From: Rhodospirillales bacterium | Lineage (GTDB): Bacteria > Pseudomonadota > Alphaproteobacteria > Rhodospirillales > Defluviicoccaceae | Direction: 5' to 3' | DNA length: 6,216 nt | Assembly: GCA_026125865.1 (NCBI GenBank) | Contig: JAHCKI010000152.1 | Location: 1 to 6,216, forward strand | In this document: in pieces, positions 1 to 6,129 of the stretch | How positions within the stretch are numbered: position 1 is the stretch's first letter | Layout: the number at the start of each line of letters is the position of its first letter | Notes under the pieces: generated by a model | Databases searched by the model: none | The model's input: the letters and a program-made list of their open reading frames with translations, nothing else | Told to the model about the DNA's origin: nothing | Made by a program: the position numbers and the translations under genes

Positions 1-978
1 GTTGGCAAGCCCAACGAATTTGCCTACGCCGCCGCGCGACGCATCGCATCCTCTGAGCGTGCCGTCTTTAACCCGCTGTTTCTCTATGGTGGGGTTGGGC
101 TTGGCAAGACCCACTTGTTGCACGCCATCGGTTGGGAGGTGCGTCGGCAGATACCAAAGCGTTCGATCATTTACCTTTCGGCCGAAAAATTCATGTACCG
201 GTTCATCCGGGCTTTGCGGGAGCAGAATGTCGTCGATTTCAAGGAACAGTTTCGTTCCGTCGATGTGCTGATGATCGATGATGTGCAATTCATCAGCGGA
301 AAGGATTCAACCCAGGAAGAGTTCTTCCACACCTTCAATGCCCTGGTCGACCAAAGGCGGCAAATCGTGTTGTCCGCCGATAAGTCACCAAGTGACCTTG
401 ACGGGATCCAGGAGCGGTTGAAATCCCGCCTCAATTGCGGACTGGTCGCCGATATTCATGCAACGACCTTCGAACTGCGCCTTGGCATCCTTCACTCCAA
501 GTCGGAGCAAATGAGCGTTGAGATACCGCGCAAGGTCATGGAGTTTCTCGCCCATCGCATCACATCGAACGTGCGTGAATTGGAAGGTGCGCTGAACCGA
601 GTGGTTGCCCACGCTCAGTTGGTGGGCCGAGATATCACGCTGGAGACGACCCAGGATGTATTGCAGGATTTGCTGCGCGCCGCCGATCGACGGGTAACGA
701 TCGAGGAAATCCAGAAGCAGGTGGCAACCCATTTCAACATTCGTGTTTCCGACATGCATTCGGCTCGACGCGCTCGCTCCGTGGCACGGCCGCGACAAGT
801 GGCCATGTATCTCGCCAAGCAGTTGACGTCCAAGTCCTTGCCGGATATCGGCCGGAAATTCGGCAACCGCGATCACACGACCGTGATGCATGCGGTTCGC
901 AAGGTGGATGAGCTCATCGCAAGCGACAGTGCCTTCGCCGAAGACGTCGAACTCCTGCGCCGAATGCTGGGTAACTAA
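1..978 (+). CDS. dnaA: Chromosomal replication initiator protein DnaA (5'-truncated by window edge)
   Basis: DnaA is the AAA+ ATPase that binds DnaA boxes, melts the origin and helps load the replicative helicase. The frame is open from base 1 to the TAA at 976-978, giving 325 residues. The usual alphaproteobacterial protein has roughly 450-500, so domains I and II and the first part of the AAA+ domain lie outside the window. Numbering from the first visible codon: VGKPNEFAYAAARR opens the fragment; Walker A GGVGLGKT is at 30-37; Walker B MIDD ends at D93-D94; the box VII arginines are R139 and R143 in QERLKSRL; the sensor II arginine is R192 in NVRELEGAL. The DNA-binding domain IV covers about 230-325, with RPRQVAMYL and the signature GRKFGNRDHTTVMHAV at about 284-298. 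All catalytic and DNA-contact motifs are present, so the gene looks functional. A hairpin follows the stop directly. The identification is secure; only the missing N-terminus is unknown. Confidence 0.98.
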   Translation, partial: VGKPNEFAYAAARRIASSERAVFNPLFLYGGVGLGKTHLLHAIGWEVRRQIPKRSIIYLSAEKFMYRFIRALREQNVVDFKEQFRSVDVLMIDDVQFISGKDSTQEEFFHTFNALVDQRRQIVLSADKSPSDLDGIQERLKSRLNCGLVADIHATTFELRLGILHSKSEQMSVEIPRKVMEFLAHRITSNVRELEGALNRVVAHAQLVGRDITLETTQDVLQDLLRAADRRVTIEEIQKQVATHFNIRVSDMHSARRARSVARPRQVAMYLAKQLTSKSLPDIGRKFGNRDHTTVMHAVRKVDELIASDSAFAEDVELLRRMLGN

Positions 979-980
979 AA

Positions 981-1004
981 CCCGATCGGAATGTCCCGAT
1001 CGGG
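981..1004. terminator. Hairpin immediately downstream of dnaA; weak or minus-strand-type terminator
   Basis: The arm 981-989 (CCCGATCGG) pairs perfectly with 996-1004 (CCGATCGGG) around a six-base loop, starting two bases after the dnaA stop codon. On the + strand the stem is followed by CGGGGAGG, with no T run, so it is not a standard Rho-independent terminator for dnaA. On the - strand the stem is followed by TTTTAGTTAC, a short T run, but no - strand gene is seen here. It may protect the dnaA mRNA 3' end, cause partial termination, or have no role. Confidence 0.35.
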
Positions 1005-1131
1005 CGGGGAGGTGGTGTACAGCCTTTCCGGTTTCCCGGTGAATGATCTTTCCGGTGATTGCGGACAATCAACCGAAACTTGCATCGGCATTGAAGCATA
1101 ACGGTGCGATGCCGGGTGAGCAGGAAATCGC

Positions 1132-1159
1132 TTCGCCGAATAAACTCTTCTGGTATACT
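1132..1159 (+). promoter_or_regulatory. Candidate extended -10 promoter for dnaN-recF-gyrB
   Basis: TATACT at 1154-1159 matches five of six bases of the sigma-70 -10 consensus and is preceded by TGG (1151-1153), the extended -10 element. The best -35 partner is TTCGCC at 1132-1137 with a 16-base spacer and only three matches, which the extended -10 could compensate for. Transcription would start near 1165-1167 and leave a leader of about 150 bases before dnaN. This is a motif match only. Confidence 0.4.
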
Positions 1160-1273
1160 GATTTACTCTACCGGAAGCTCCCGTCCGCTAACGCGCCGAA
1201 ATCTCTGTGATGCTATGGATTGCAGTACCCTTGGCTAGCTGTGGGGCGGATCGGGTAGCTGTCCGCAGTAAGA

Positions 1274-1321
1274 ATGATTCGTAACGCTTCACGTCGAATG
1301 AAACTTCGCAAGGCACTATGA
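1274..1321 (+). other. 15-codon upstream ORF ending on the dnaN start codon (ATGA overlap)
   Basis: An ATG at 1274 opens a frame encoding MIRNASRRMKLRKAL, which stops at TGA 1319-1321. That stop overlaps the dnaN ATG (1318-1320) as ATGA. A second in-frame ATG lies at 1298. The peptide is strongly basic. The Shine-Dalgarno match ahead of 1274 (TAAGA) is weak and too close to the start. It could couple translation into dnaN as a leader peptide, or be a chance ORF, since dnaN genes often begin ATGAAA and so supply the TGA by default. Confidence 0.2.
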
Positions 1322-2436
1322 AATTCAGCATTGAACGGTCGACGTTGCTCAAAACACTCGGACACGTCCAAAGCGTGGTCGAGCGGCGCAATACGATACC
1401 GATCCTTTCCAACGTCAAGGTTGAGGGGGCGGAGGGGCAACTGAGTTTGTGCGCCACCGACATGGATCTTGAGGTGGTCGAGACCATCTCAACCGACATT
1501 GCCGTCGCTGGTGCGACCACGGTTCCGGCTCATACCCTTTACGAAATTGTCCGCAAGCTTCCTGATGGCGCCGATGTGATGTTGGATGGCGACGGTGATG
1601 CGGAAAAGTTGTATGTACGAAGTGGGCGTTCGCGATTTTCGCTTCCTTGTCGGCCAGCTTCGGATTTTCCCGTGATGGCGGGAGGCGAACTGCCGCACAC
1701 ATTTCGGCTCGCCTCGGGCGAGTTGAGAGGGTTAGTCGATCGTACTCGGTTCGCCATTTCGATGGAGGAAACCAGGTATTATTTGAACGGCATCTACCTC
1801 CATGCCGCTGAACGCAGCGGTGTCAGGGTACTACGGGCGGTTGCAACGGATGGTCATCGTCTAGCAAGCGTCGAAGTTCCATTGCCGAATGGCGCCGACG
1901 GCATCCCCGGCGTGATCTTGCCGCGAAAAACTGTTGCCGAGCTTCGAAAGCTTATTGACGAGAGTGCCGACGACGTAACTGTGGCCATGTCGGGGACCAT
2001 GATTCGGTTCTCGTGTGGTTCGGCGGTCCTGACATCGAAGCTGATTGATGGCACGTACCCAGACTATTTGCGTGTGATTCCCACCGGCAACGACAAGCAA
2101 CTCGATGTGAATTGTCGATTGTTCACGGATGCGGTCGATCGGGTATCTGTCATATCGAGCGAGAAATCGCGTGCGGTGAAACTCTCGGTGGCGAACGGCT
2201 CGCTCATACTGTCGGCGCACAGTCCGGAGTACGGAAACGCGACCGAGGAAATCGAGGTGCACTACGAAGGTCCACCTTTGGAGATCGGCTTCAATTCGCG
2301 ATATCTCCTCGACATCACCCAGCAAATCGAAGGTGAAAGCGCCCGTTTCGTGATCGCGGATGCCGGCTCTCCCACAATCTTGCAGGAGGTCGGCGATGCC
2401 AGCGCCACCTACGTGCTTATGCCAATGCGGGTGTGA
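1318..2436 (+). CDS. dnaN: DNA polymerase III subunit beta (sliding clamp)
   Basis: DnaN forms the ring-shaped homodimer that encircles DNA and tethers DNA polymerase III and other clamp-binding proteins. The 372-residue product is close to the family norm (366 in E. coli). It has three successive clamp folds, roughly 1-125, 130-250 and 255-372. Visible hallmarks are MKFSIERSTLLKTLGHVQ at the start, FAISMEETRYYLNGIYL at 145-161, ATDGHRLA at 176-183, SKLIDGTYPDYLRVIP, VSVISSEKSRAVKLS and GFNSRYLLDI. The C-terminus MPMRV (368-372) forms part of the pocket that binds clamp-binding peptides and is intact. The ATG at 1318 is chosen because MKFSIE is the standard family start; its Shine-Dalgarno is only AAGG at 1310-1313 with a 4-base spacer. 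A short upstream ORF overlaps the start as ATGA. The stop overlaps a GTG in the recF frame. Confidence 0.98.
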   Translation: MKFSIERSTLLKTLGHVQSVVERRNTIPILSNVKVEGAEGQLSLCATDMDLEVVETISTDIAVAGATTVPAHTLYEIVRKLPDGADVMLDGDGDAEKLYVRSGRSRFSLPCRPASDFPVMAGGELPHTFRLASGELRGLVDRTRFAISMEETRYYLNGIYLHAAERSGVRVLRAVATDGHRLASVEVPLPNGADGIPGVILPRKTVAELRKLIDESADDVTVAMSGTMIRFSCGSAVLTSKLIDGTYPDYLRVIPTGNDKQLDVNCRLFTDAVDRVSVISSEKSRAVKLSVANGSLILSAHSPEYGNATEEIEVHYEGPPLEIGFNSRYLLDITQQIEGESARFVIADAGSPTILQEVGDASATYVLMPMRV

Positions 2437-2458
2437 GCTGTTTTGGACCGCGATTTTT

Positions 2459-2465
2459 AGAAGGA
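2459..2465 (+). promoter_or_regulatory. Strong Shine-Dalgarno-like site in the dnaN-recF junction
   Basis: AGAAGGA is the best ribosome-binding match in the dnaN-recF junction. No ATG, GTG or TTG in the recF frame sits at a usual distance: TTG 2466 is directly adjacent and GTG 2493 is 27 bases away. The in-frame codon at an ideal six-base spacing is ATT at 2472, a rare start known from genes such as infC. The site may set the recF start or may be coincidental. Confidence 0.3.
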
Positions 2466-2513
2466 TTGAATATTCTCGACGAACGGGCGGCTGTGCGGGC
2501 ACGTGGCGACGAT

Positions 2514-3659
2514 GTGAGAGGGTGCGTTTACGTAAGTCGCCTTACGTTGACAAATTTTCGTTGTTTTGCGCATCAGCGGCTTGAGGTCGCTCTGGAGCCG
2601 GTTGTGTTAACGGGTGCCAACGGTAGCGGCAAGACCTCCGTGCTTGAGGCGTTATCGTATCTTTCTCCGGGTAGAGGCCTTCGTCGGGTGCGCTTGGATG
2701 AACTCAGTCGATGGTGCGACGGAGAGGCGGTGGCATGGGCTGTATCGGCCCATGTGGAAACGCCGAACGGCACTGTCGAAATAGGAACCGGCCGCGCGGT
2801 CGGCGGCGGCGGTCGAGACCGACGGGTCGTGCGCATCGATGGCGTCAACCAGCGAAGCCAGACATCCCTGGCCGAAGTGTTGGCGGTCGTGTGGCTGACT
2901 CCGGATATGGACCGATTGTTTATCGAAGGCGCTTCCGGTCGACGCCGGTTGCTCGATCGTTTTGTGTTCGGCGTTGATCCGGGCCATGCGGAACGGCTGC
3001 ATACATACGAACGCACCATGCGCGAGCGCGCACAGTTGCTGCGAGACGCTCATACCGATGCATCCTGGCTGGCGGCTCTGGAGGAACTCATGGCGGCCAA
3101 TGGCGTTGCGATCGCGGCTGCGCGTCGGGAAATCGTGTTGCGCCTGTCAACCACATGTGGCGAACCGGCTGGACCGTTTCCGGGGCTTGAACTCGACATC
3201 GAGGGCCAGGTCGAAGGTTGGCTTTCGTCCGAGCCGGCACTCGCTTGCGAGGAAAAGCTAAGGGGAGTACTGGAGAATTCCCGCCGCGCCGATTCGGAAG
3301 CTGGGTTTACGACCGTCGGTCCGCATCGTTCCGATCTTGTTGTCCGACACAAACGCTCGGGTCGTTTGGCTCAGATGTGCTCGACAGGTGAGCAGAAGGC
3401 GCTACTGATCGCCTTGGTTCTCGGTGGTGCGCGCTTGCAGATGGCTGACCGAGGCGCTTTGCCGGTAATATTGCTGGACGAGATTACCGCGCATCTCGAT
3501 AGCCGTCACCGTCACGCCCTGTTGGAACTGGTGTCGGGAATGGGTGCTCAAAGCTGGTTGACTGGAAGCGATCCGACCTTTTTTCGCGCGCTCGCCGGGC
3601 GCGCGCAGTTTTTTTCCGTGGAGAACGAGATGATCACCGCGGAGGACCAAAGACCATGA
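2514..3659 (+). CDS. recF: DNA replication and repair protein RecF
   Basis: RecF is an SMC-like ABC ATPase that works with RecO and RecR to load RecA at single-strand gaps and stalled forks. From GTG 2514 the product has 381 residues, within the family range. The N-terminal β-strand segment YVSRLTLTNFRCF is followed by Walker A GANGSGKT (34-41), SPGRGLRR, then SGRRRLLDRFVFGVDP and YERTMRERAQLLRD in the arm region. TVGPHRSDL precedes the ABC signature STGEQ (290-294); Walker B LLDE ends at D322-E323, with D-loop HLD at 327-329. The ending LTGSDPTFFRALAGRAQFF is typical. The start is uncertain. GTG 2514 fits homologues, which begin only a few residues before this β-strand, but has no Shine-Dalgarno. 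Alternatives are GTG 2433 (GTGA overlap with the dnaN stop, 408 residues), GTG 2493, and ATT 2472 behind AGAAGGA. The reading frame is intact. A terminator-like hairpin lies inside the 3' end. Confidence 0.95.
   Translation: MRGCVYVSRLTLTNFRCFAHQRLEVALEPVVLTGANGSGKTSVLEALSYLSPGRGLRRVRLDELSRWCDGEAVAWAVSAHVETPNGTVEIGTGRAVGGGGRDRRVVRIDGVNQRSQTSLAEVLAVVWLTPDMDRLFIEGASGRRRLLDRFVFGVDPGHAERLHTYERTMRERAQLLRDAHTDASWLAALEELMAANGVAIAAARREIVLRLSTTCGEPAGPFPGLELDIEGQVEGWLSSEPALACEEKLRGVLENSRRADSEAGFTTVGPHRSDLVVRHKRSGRLAQMCSTGEQKALLIALVLGGARLQMADRGALPVILLDEITAHLDSRHRHALLELVSGMGAQSWLTGSDPTFFRALAGRAQFFSVENEMITAEDQRP
3585..3615 (+). terminator. Terminator-shaped hairpin plus T7 inside the 3' end of recF
   Basis: CGCGCGC (3585-3591) pairs perfectly with GCGCGCG (3599-3605) around a seven-base loop. 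CAG follows and then seven T residues at 3609-3615. This is the shape of a Rho-independent terminator on the + strand, 42 bases before the first base of the recF stop codon. It encodes the conserved RAQFF segment, so protein constraint explains part of it, but the T run needs TTT rather than TTC at both phenylalanines. The two- to three-base gap between stem and T run may lower efficiency. If active, it would reduce read-through into gyrB, mainly when recF is not being translated. Confidence 0.35.
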
Positions 3660-3676
3660 GAGGCAACGGACAATGA
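3656..3676 (+). other. Six-codon minicistron between recF and gyrB
   Basis: ATG 3656 starts MRGNGQ and ends at TGA 3674-3676. Its start overlaps the recF stop (ATGA at 3656-3659) and its stop overlaps the gyrB start (ATGA at 3673-3676). The strongest Shine-Dalgarno match nearby, GGAGGA at 3641-3646, lies nine bases before this ATG. It could pass ribosomes from recF to gyrB, or simply be a chance consequence of tight packing. No function for the peptide itself is claimed. Confidence 0.25.
3658..3663 (+). promoter_or_regulatory. gyrB ribosome-binding site
   Basis: GAGAGG overlaps the end of the recF stop codon and lies nine bases before ATG 3673, a normal spacing. It supports 3673 as the gyrB start and suggests that gyrB translation is coupled to the end of recF. 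Confidence 0.6.
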
Positions 3677-6129
3677 ACCAATCGGAAGTTGGTGGTGGCA
3701 ATGCCAGCGAAGCTTACGGTGCCGAATCCATTCAAGTTTTGCGGGGGCTTGAAGCCGTACGCAAGCGTCCGGGCATGTATATCGGCGATACCGATGACGG
3801 ATCCGGTCTTCATCACATGGTCTACGAAGCCGTCGACAACGCCATCGATGAAGCTCTTGCCGGCCATTGCGACGACATAGAGGTTAGGCTCAACGGTGAC
3901 GGATCGGTGAGCGTTCGCGACAACGGTCGCGGCATTCCCGTCGATATTCACAAGGAGGAGGGGGTGTCGGCGGCCGAAGTCATCATGACGCGGCTGCACG
4001 CCGGCGGAAAGTTTGACCAGAACTCGTACAAGGTGTCAGGCGGTCTGCATGGCGTCGGTATCTCGGTCGTCAATGCATTGTCGGAACGCATGGACCTTCG
4101 TGTTTGGCGCGACGGCAAGACCTATGGCATGCGGTTCTTCGATGGCGAGGTCGACAAACCCTTGGTCGTCATGGGCGACGCTCCATTGACCGAAAAAAAC
4201 AAACCACGCACCGGCACCGAGATAACGTTCCTGCCGTCCGCCAACATTTTTTCTAAAACGGAGTTCGATTTTGCTACTCTCGAACATCGCTTGCGCGAAT
4301 TGGCGTTCTTGAATTCGGGAGTCCGACTGCGCTTGATCGATGATCGTGCAGTCGATCCGCGGACCGTGAACTTGTGCTACGAGGGGGGGCTTGAGGCTTT
4401 CGTCAAGTGGCTCGACCGATCGAAAACACCGCTCCATGGCGAGATCATCGCCGTCGACGGCGGACGCGGTGACACCATCGTCGAATTGGCGATGCAGTGG
4501 AACGACAGCTATCACGAGACGATGCTGTGTTTTACCAACAACATCCCGCAGAAGGACGGCGGAACCCATCTTGCCGGGTTTCGTGCGGCGCTGACGCGGA
4601 CAATTCAGGCTTACGCCCAGAGTTCGGGCATCGCAAAAAAGGAGAAAGTGTCGATTTCCGGCGATGACGCGCGCGAGGGCCTGACCTGCGTCCTGTCATG
4701 CAAGGTGCCTGATCCAAAGTTCTCGTCCCAGACAAAGGACAAGCTGGTTTCTTCTGAGGTTCGGGCGGTGGTTGAAGGTGTCGTCGGCGAGCAATTGGAC
4801 CGTTGGTTCGAGGAAAAGCCGGGGGAAGCGAAGAAGGTGGTGGCGAAGATTATCGAGGCCGCCGCGGCGCGCGAGGCGGCCCGCAAGGCGCGAGAGTTGA
4901 CGCGCCGCAAGGGTGCGTTGGACGTGGCGTCGCTACCGGGAAAACTCGCGGATTGCCAGGAACGGGATCCCGCTAAGAGCGAGTTGTTCATCGTCGAGGG
5001 CGATTCTGCGGGCGGCTCCGCCAAGCAGGCGCGAAATCGCGCCAACCAGGCAATCCTCCCGCTGCGTGGAAAAATCCTCAATGTCGAACGCGCACGGTTT
5101 GACAAGATGCTCGGTTCCGCGGAAATCGGCACGTTGATCGCGGCTCTCGGGACCGGTATCGGTCGCGAGGATTTCGATGCGGATAAATGCCGATATCACC
5201 GTATTATCATCATGACCGACGCGGATGTGGACGGCAGCCACATCCGGACCTTGCTTCTGACCTTTTTCTTCCGGCAGATGCCGCAGCTAATCGAACGCGG
5301 CTATCTTTATATCGCGCAGCCGCCACTCTACCGCGCCAAACGTGGGTCCAGCGAGGTGTACCTTAAAGATGACGCGGCGCTCGAAAGCCACCTTTCAGGC
5401 GGCGTCATCGACGATAGCGCCGTGTATACCACGTATTCGGGTGGACAAATCGCGGGGCAGGATTTGCAGCGACTGGTGTTTGATGCCCGCTTGATCAAGG
5501 CGCGATTGGTGAGGCTCGCCGCCCATCTGCCTTTGAAGGTGATCGAGCAGGTGGCGATCTCTGCCGCGCTCGATCTCGGTGTGTTGTCCGATCACGAGCA
5601 AGCGTCGCAGGCCGCCAACTATGTCGCGGTTCGCCTTGATGCTCTTGAGGCTGAAGCCGATAGAGGCTGGCGGGGAGAACCGCTTGCCGAAGGTGGCTTC
5701 GTTTTCAAGCGCACTCTCAGAGGTGTGAGCGAGAATTACGTCATCGATGCCGCGGTGATCGATTCAATTGAGGCGCGGCGCCTTAACGCGATGGCTGGTG
5801 AATTGCAGGCCCACTATGCCAAGCACGGGACTCTTGTGGTTAAAGACAAGGAGAACCGCATCACGGGGCCGGTGTCCCTGTTCGATACGGTCATGGAACT
5901 GGGGCGGAAGGGCATCGCCATCCAACGTTATAAAGGCCTCGGCGAGATGAATCCCGATCAATTGTGGGAGACGACACTGGACCCCGAGGCGCGCTCACTG
6001 CTGCAAGTCAAGGTGGAGCATGCGGATGATGCCGAGGAGGTGTTTTCGACATTGATGGGCGATGTGGTCGAGACCCGCCGCACATTCATCGAAGAAAATG
6101 CCCTGAAAGTGGCGAATTTGGATGTTTGA
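3673..6129 (+). CDS. gyrB: DNA gyrase subunit B
   Basis: GyrB is the ATPase subunit of gyrase; with GyrA it introduces negative supercoils and relaxes positive ones ahead of forks. The product has 818 residues (804 in E. coli). The GHKL ATPase domain shows the catalytic glutamate E52 and N56 in YEAVDNAIDEA, D83 in DNGRGIP, and the ATP-lid glycines in GGLHGVGIS (123-131). The transducer has FSSQTKDKL with Q353 and K355. The TOPRIM domain has E442 in EGDSAGGS and D516/D518/D520 in TDADVDGSH. The insertion typical of Gram-negative GyrB spans about 570-735, and the tail has QRYKGLGEMN (751-760) and ANLDV. EGDSAGGS, the QTK segment and the insertion favour gyrase over ParE. A453 replaces the common glycine in QGRNR, and T801 replaces proline in VEPRR. 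The N-terminus is about ten residues longer than in E. coli. ATG 3673 has GAGAGG nine bases upstream. Confidence 0.98.
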   Translation: MNQSEVGGGNASEAYGAESIQVLRGLEAVRKRPGMYIGDTDDGSGLHHMVYEAVDNAIDEALAGHCDDIEVRLNGDGSVSVRDNGRGIPVDIHKEEGVSAAEVIMTRLHAGGKFDQNSYKVSGGLHGVGISVVNALSERMDLRVWRDGKTYGMRFFDGEVDKPLVVMGDAPLTEKNKPRTGTEITFLPSANIFSKTEFDFATLEHRLRELAFLNSGVRLRLIDDRAVDPRTVNLCYEGGLEAFVKWLDRSKTPLHGEIIAVDGGRGDTIVELAMQWNDSYHETMLCFTNNIPQKDGGTHLAGFRAALTRTIQAYAQSSGIAKKEKVSISGDDAREGLTCVLSCKVPDPKFSSQTKDKLVSSEVRAVVEGVVGEQLDRWFEEKPGEAKKVVAKIIEAAAAREAARKARELTRRKGALDVASLPGKLADCQERDPAKSELFIVEGDSAGGSAKQARNRANQAILPLRGKILNVERARFDKMLGSAEIGTLIAALGTGIGREDFDADKCRYHRIIIMTDADVDGSHIRTLLLTFFFRQMPQLIERGYLYIAQPPLYRAKRGSSEVYLKDDAALESHLSGGVIDDSAVYTTYSGGQIAGQDLQRLVFDARLIKARLVRLAAHLPLKVIEQVAISAALDLGVLSDHEQASQAANYVAVRLDALEAEADRGWRGEPLAEGGFVFKRTLRGVSENYVIDAAVIDSIEARRLNAMAGELQAHYAKHGTLVVKDKENRITGPVSLFDTVMELGRKGIAIQRYKGLGEMNPDQLWETTLDPEARSLLQVKVEHADDAEEVFSTLMGDVVETRRTFIEENALKVANLDV

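Larger units (their letters stand above)
979..1317. other. dnaA-dnaN intergenic region (339 bases, no convincing conserved gene)
   Basis: This is the only long gap in the window. It holds a hairpin at 981-1004, three TTTCC(C)GGT copies at 1025-1056, an extended -10 promoter candidate at 1151-1159, two TAGCTGT copies exactly 20 bases apart (1236-1242 and 1256-1262), a weak 5-bp GCGGA/TCCGC stem (1246-1250 with 1262-1266), one GANTC site (GATTC, 1276-1280) and a 15-codon ORF ending on the dnaN start. I found no match close to the DnaA box TTATNCACA on either strand, no AT-rich unwinding tract and no CtrA-type TTAA-N7-TTAA pair, so it does not look like oriC. No tRNA or known small RNA was recognised. 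It most likely acts as the promoter and leader of the dnaN-recF-gyrB group. Confidence 0.7.

Noticed and set aside
385..1068. A 227-codon open frame on the - strand across dnaA
   Set aside because: It is antisense to a conserved dnaA frame, its translation resembles no protein family I know, and it is explained by codon bias in a GC-rich gene.
979..1317. oriC in the dnaA-dnaN gap
   Set aside because: No near-consensus DnaA boxes on either strand and no AT-rich unwinding element could be found.
2442..2476. recF promoter from TTGGAC with TTGAAT or TATTCT in the dnaN-recF junction
   Set aside because: The -35 and -10 matches are weak (three and four of six), and the tight spacing favours co-transcription with dnaN.
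1861..2502. A 213-codon open frame on the - strand across the dnaN end and recF start
   Set aside because: It overlaps conserved dnaN sequence almost completely and has no recognisable motifs; it is a shadow frame.
2754..2762. TGTGGAAAC as a reverse-strand DnaA box
   Set aside because: It departs from TGTGNATAA at the conserved 3' end and lies alone within recF coding sequence.
3558..3586. Promoter for gyrB inside recF, with TTGACT at 3558-3563 as a -35
   Set aside because: At 16-18 base spacing the -10 position reads through the T run into TTTTCG, which shares only about two bases with TATAAT.
4193..4251. A7 (4193-4199) and T6 (4246-4251) homopolymers in gyrB as possible frameshift sites
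   Set aside because: The GyrB frame continues with conserved sequence on both sides, so there is no sign of a frameshift or of programmed slippage.
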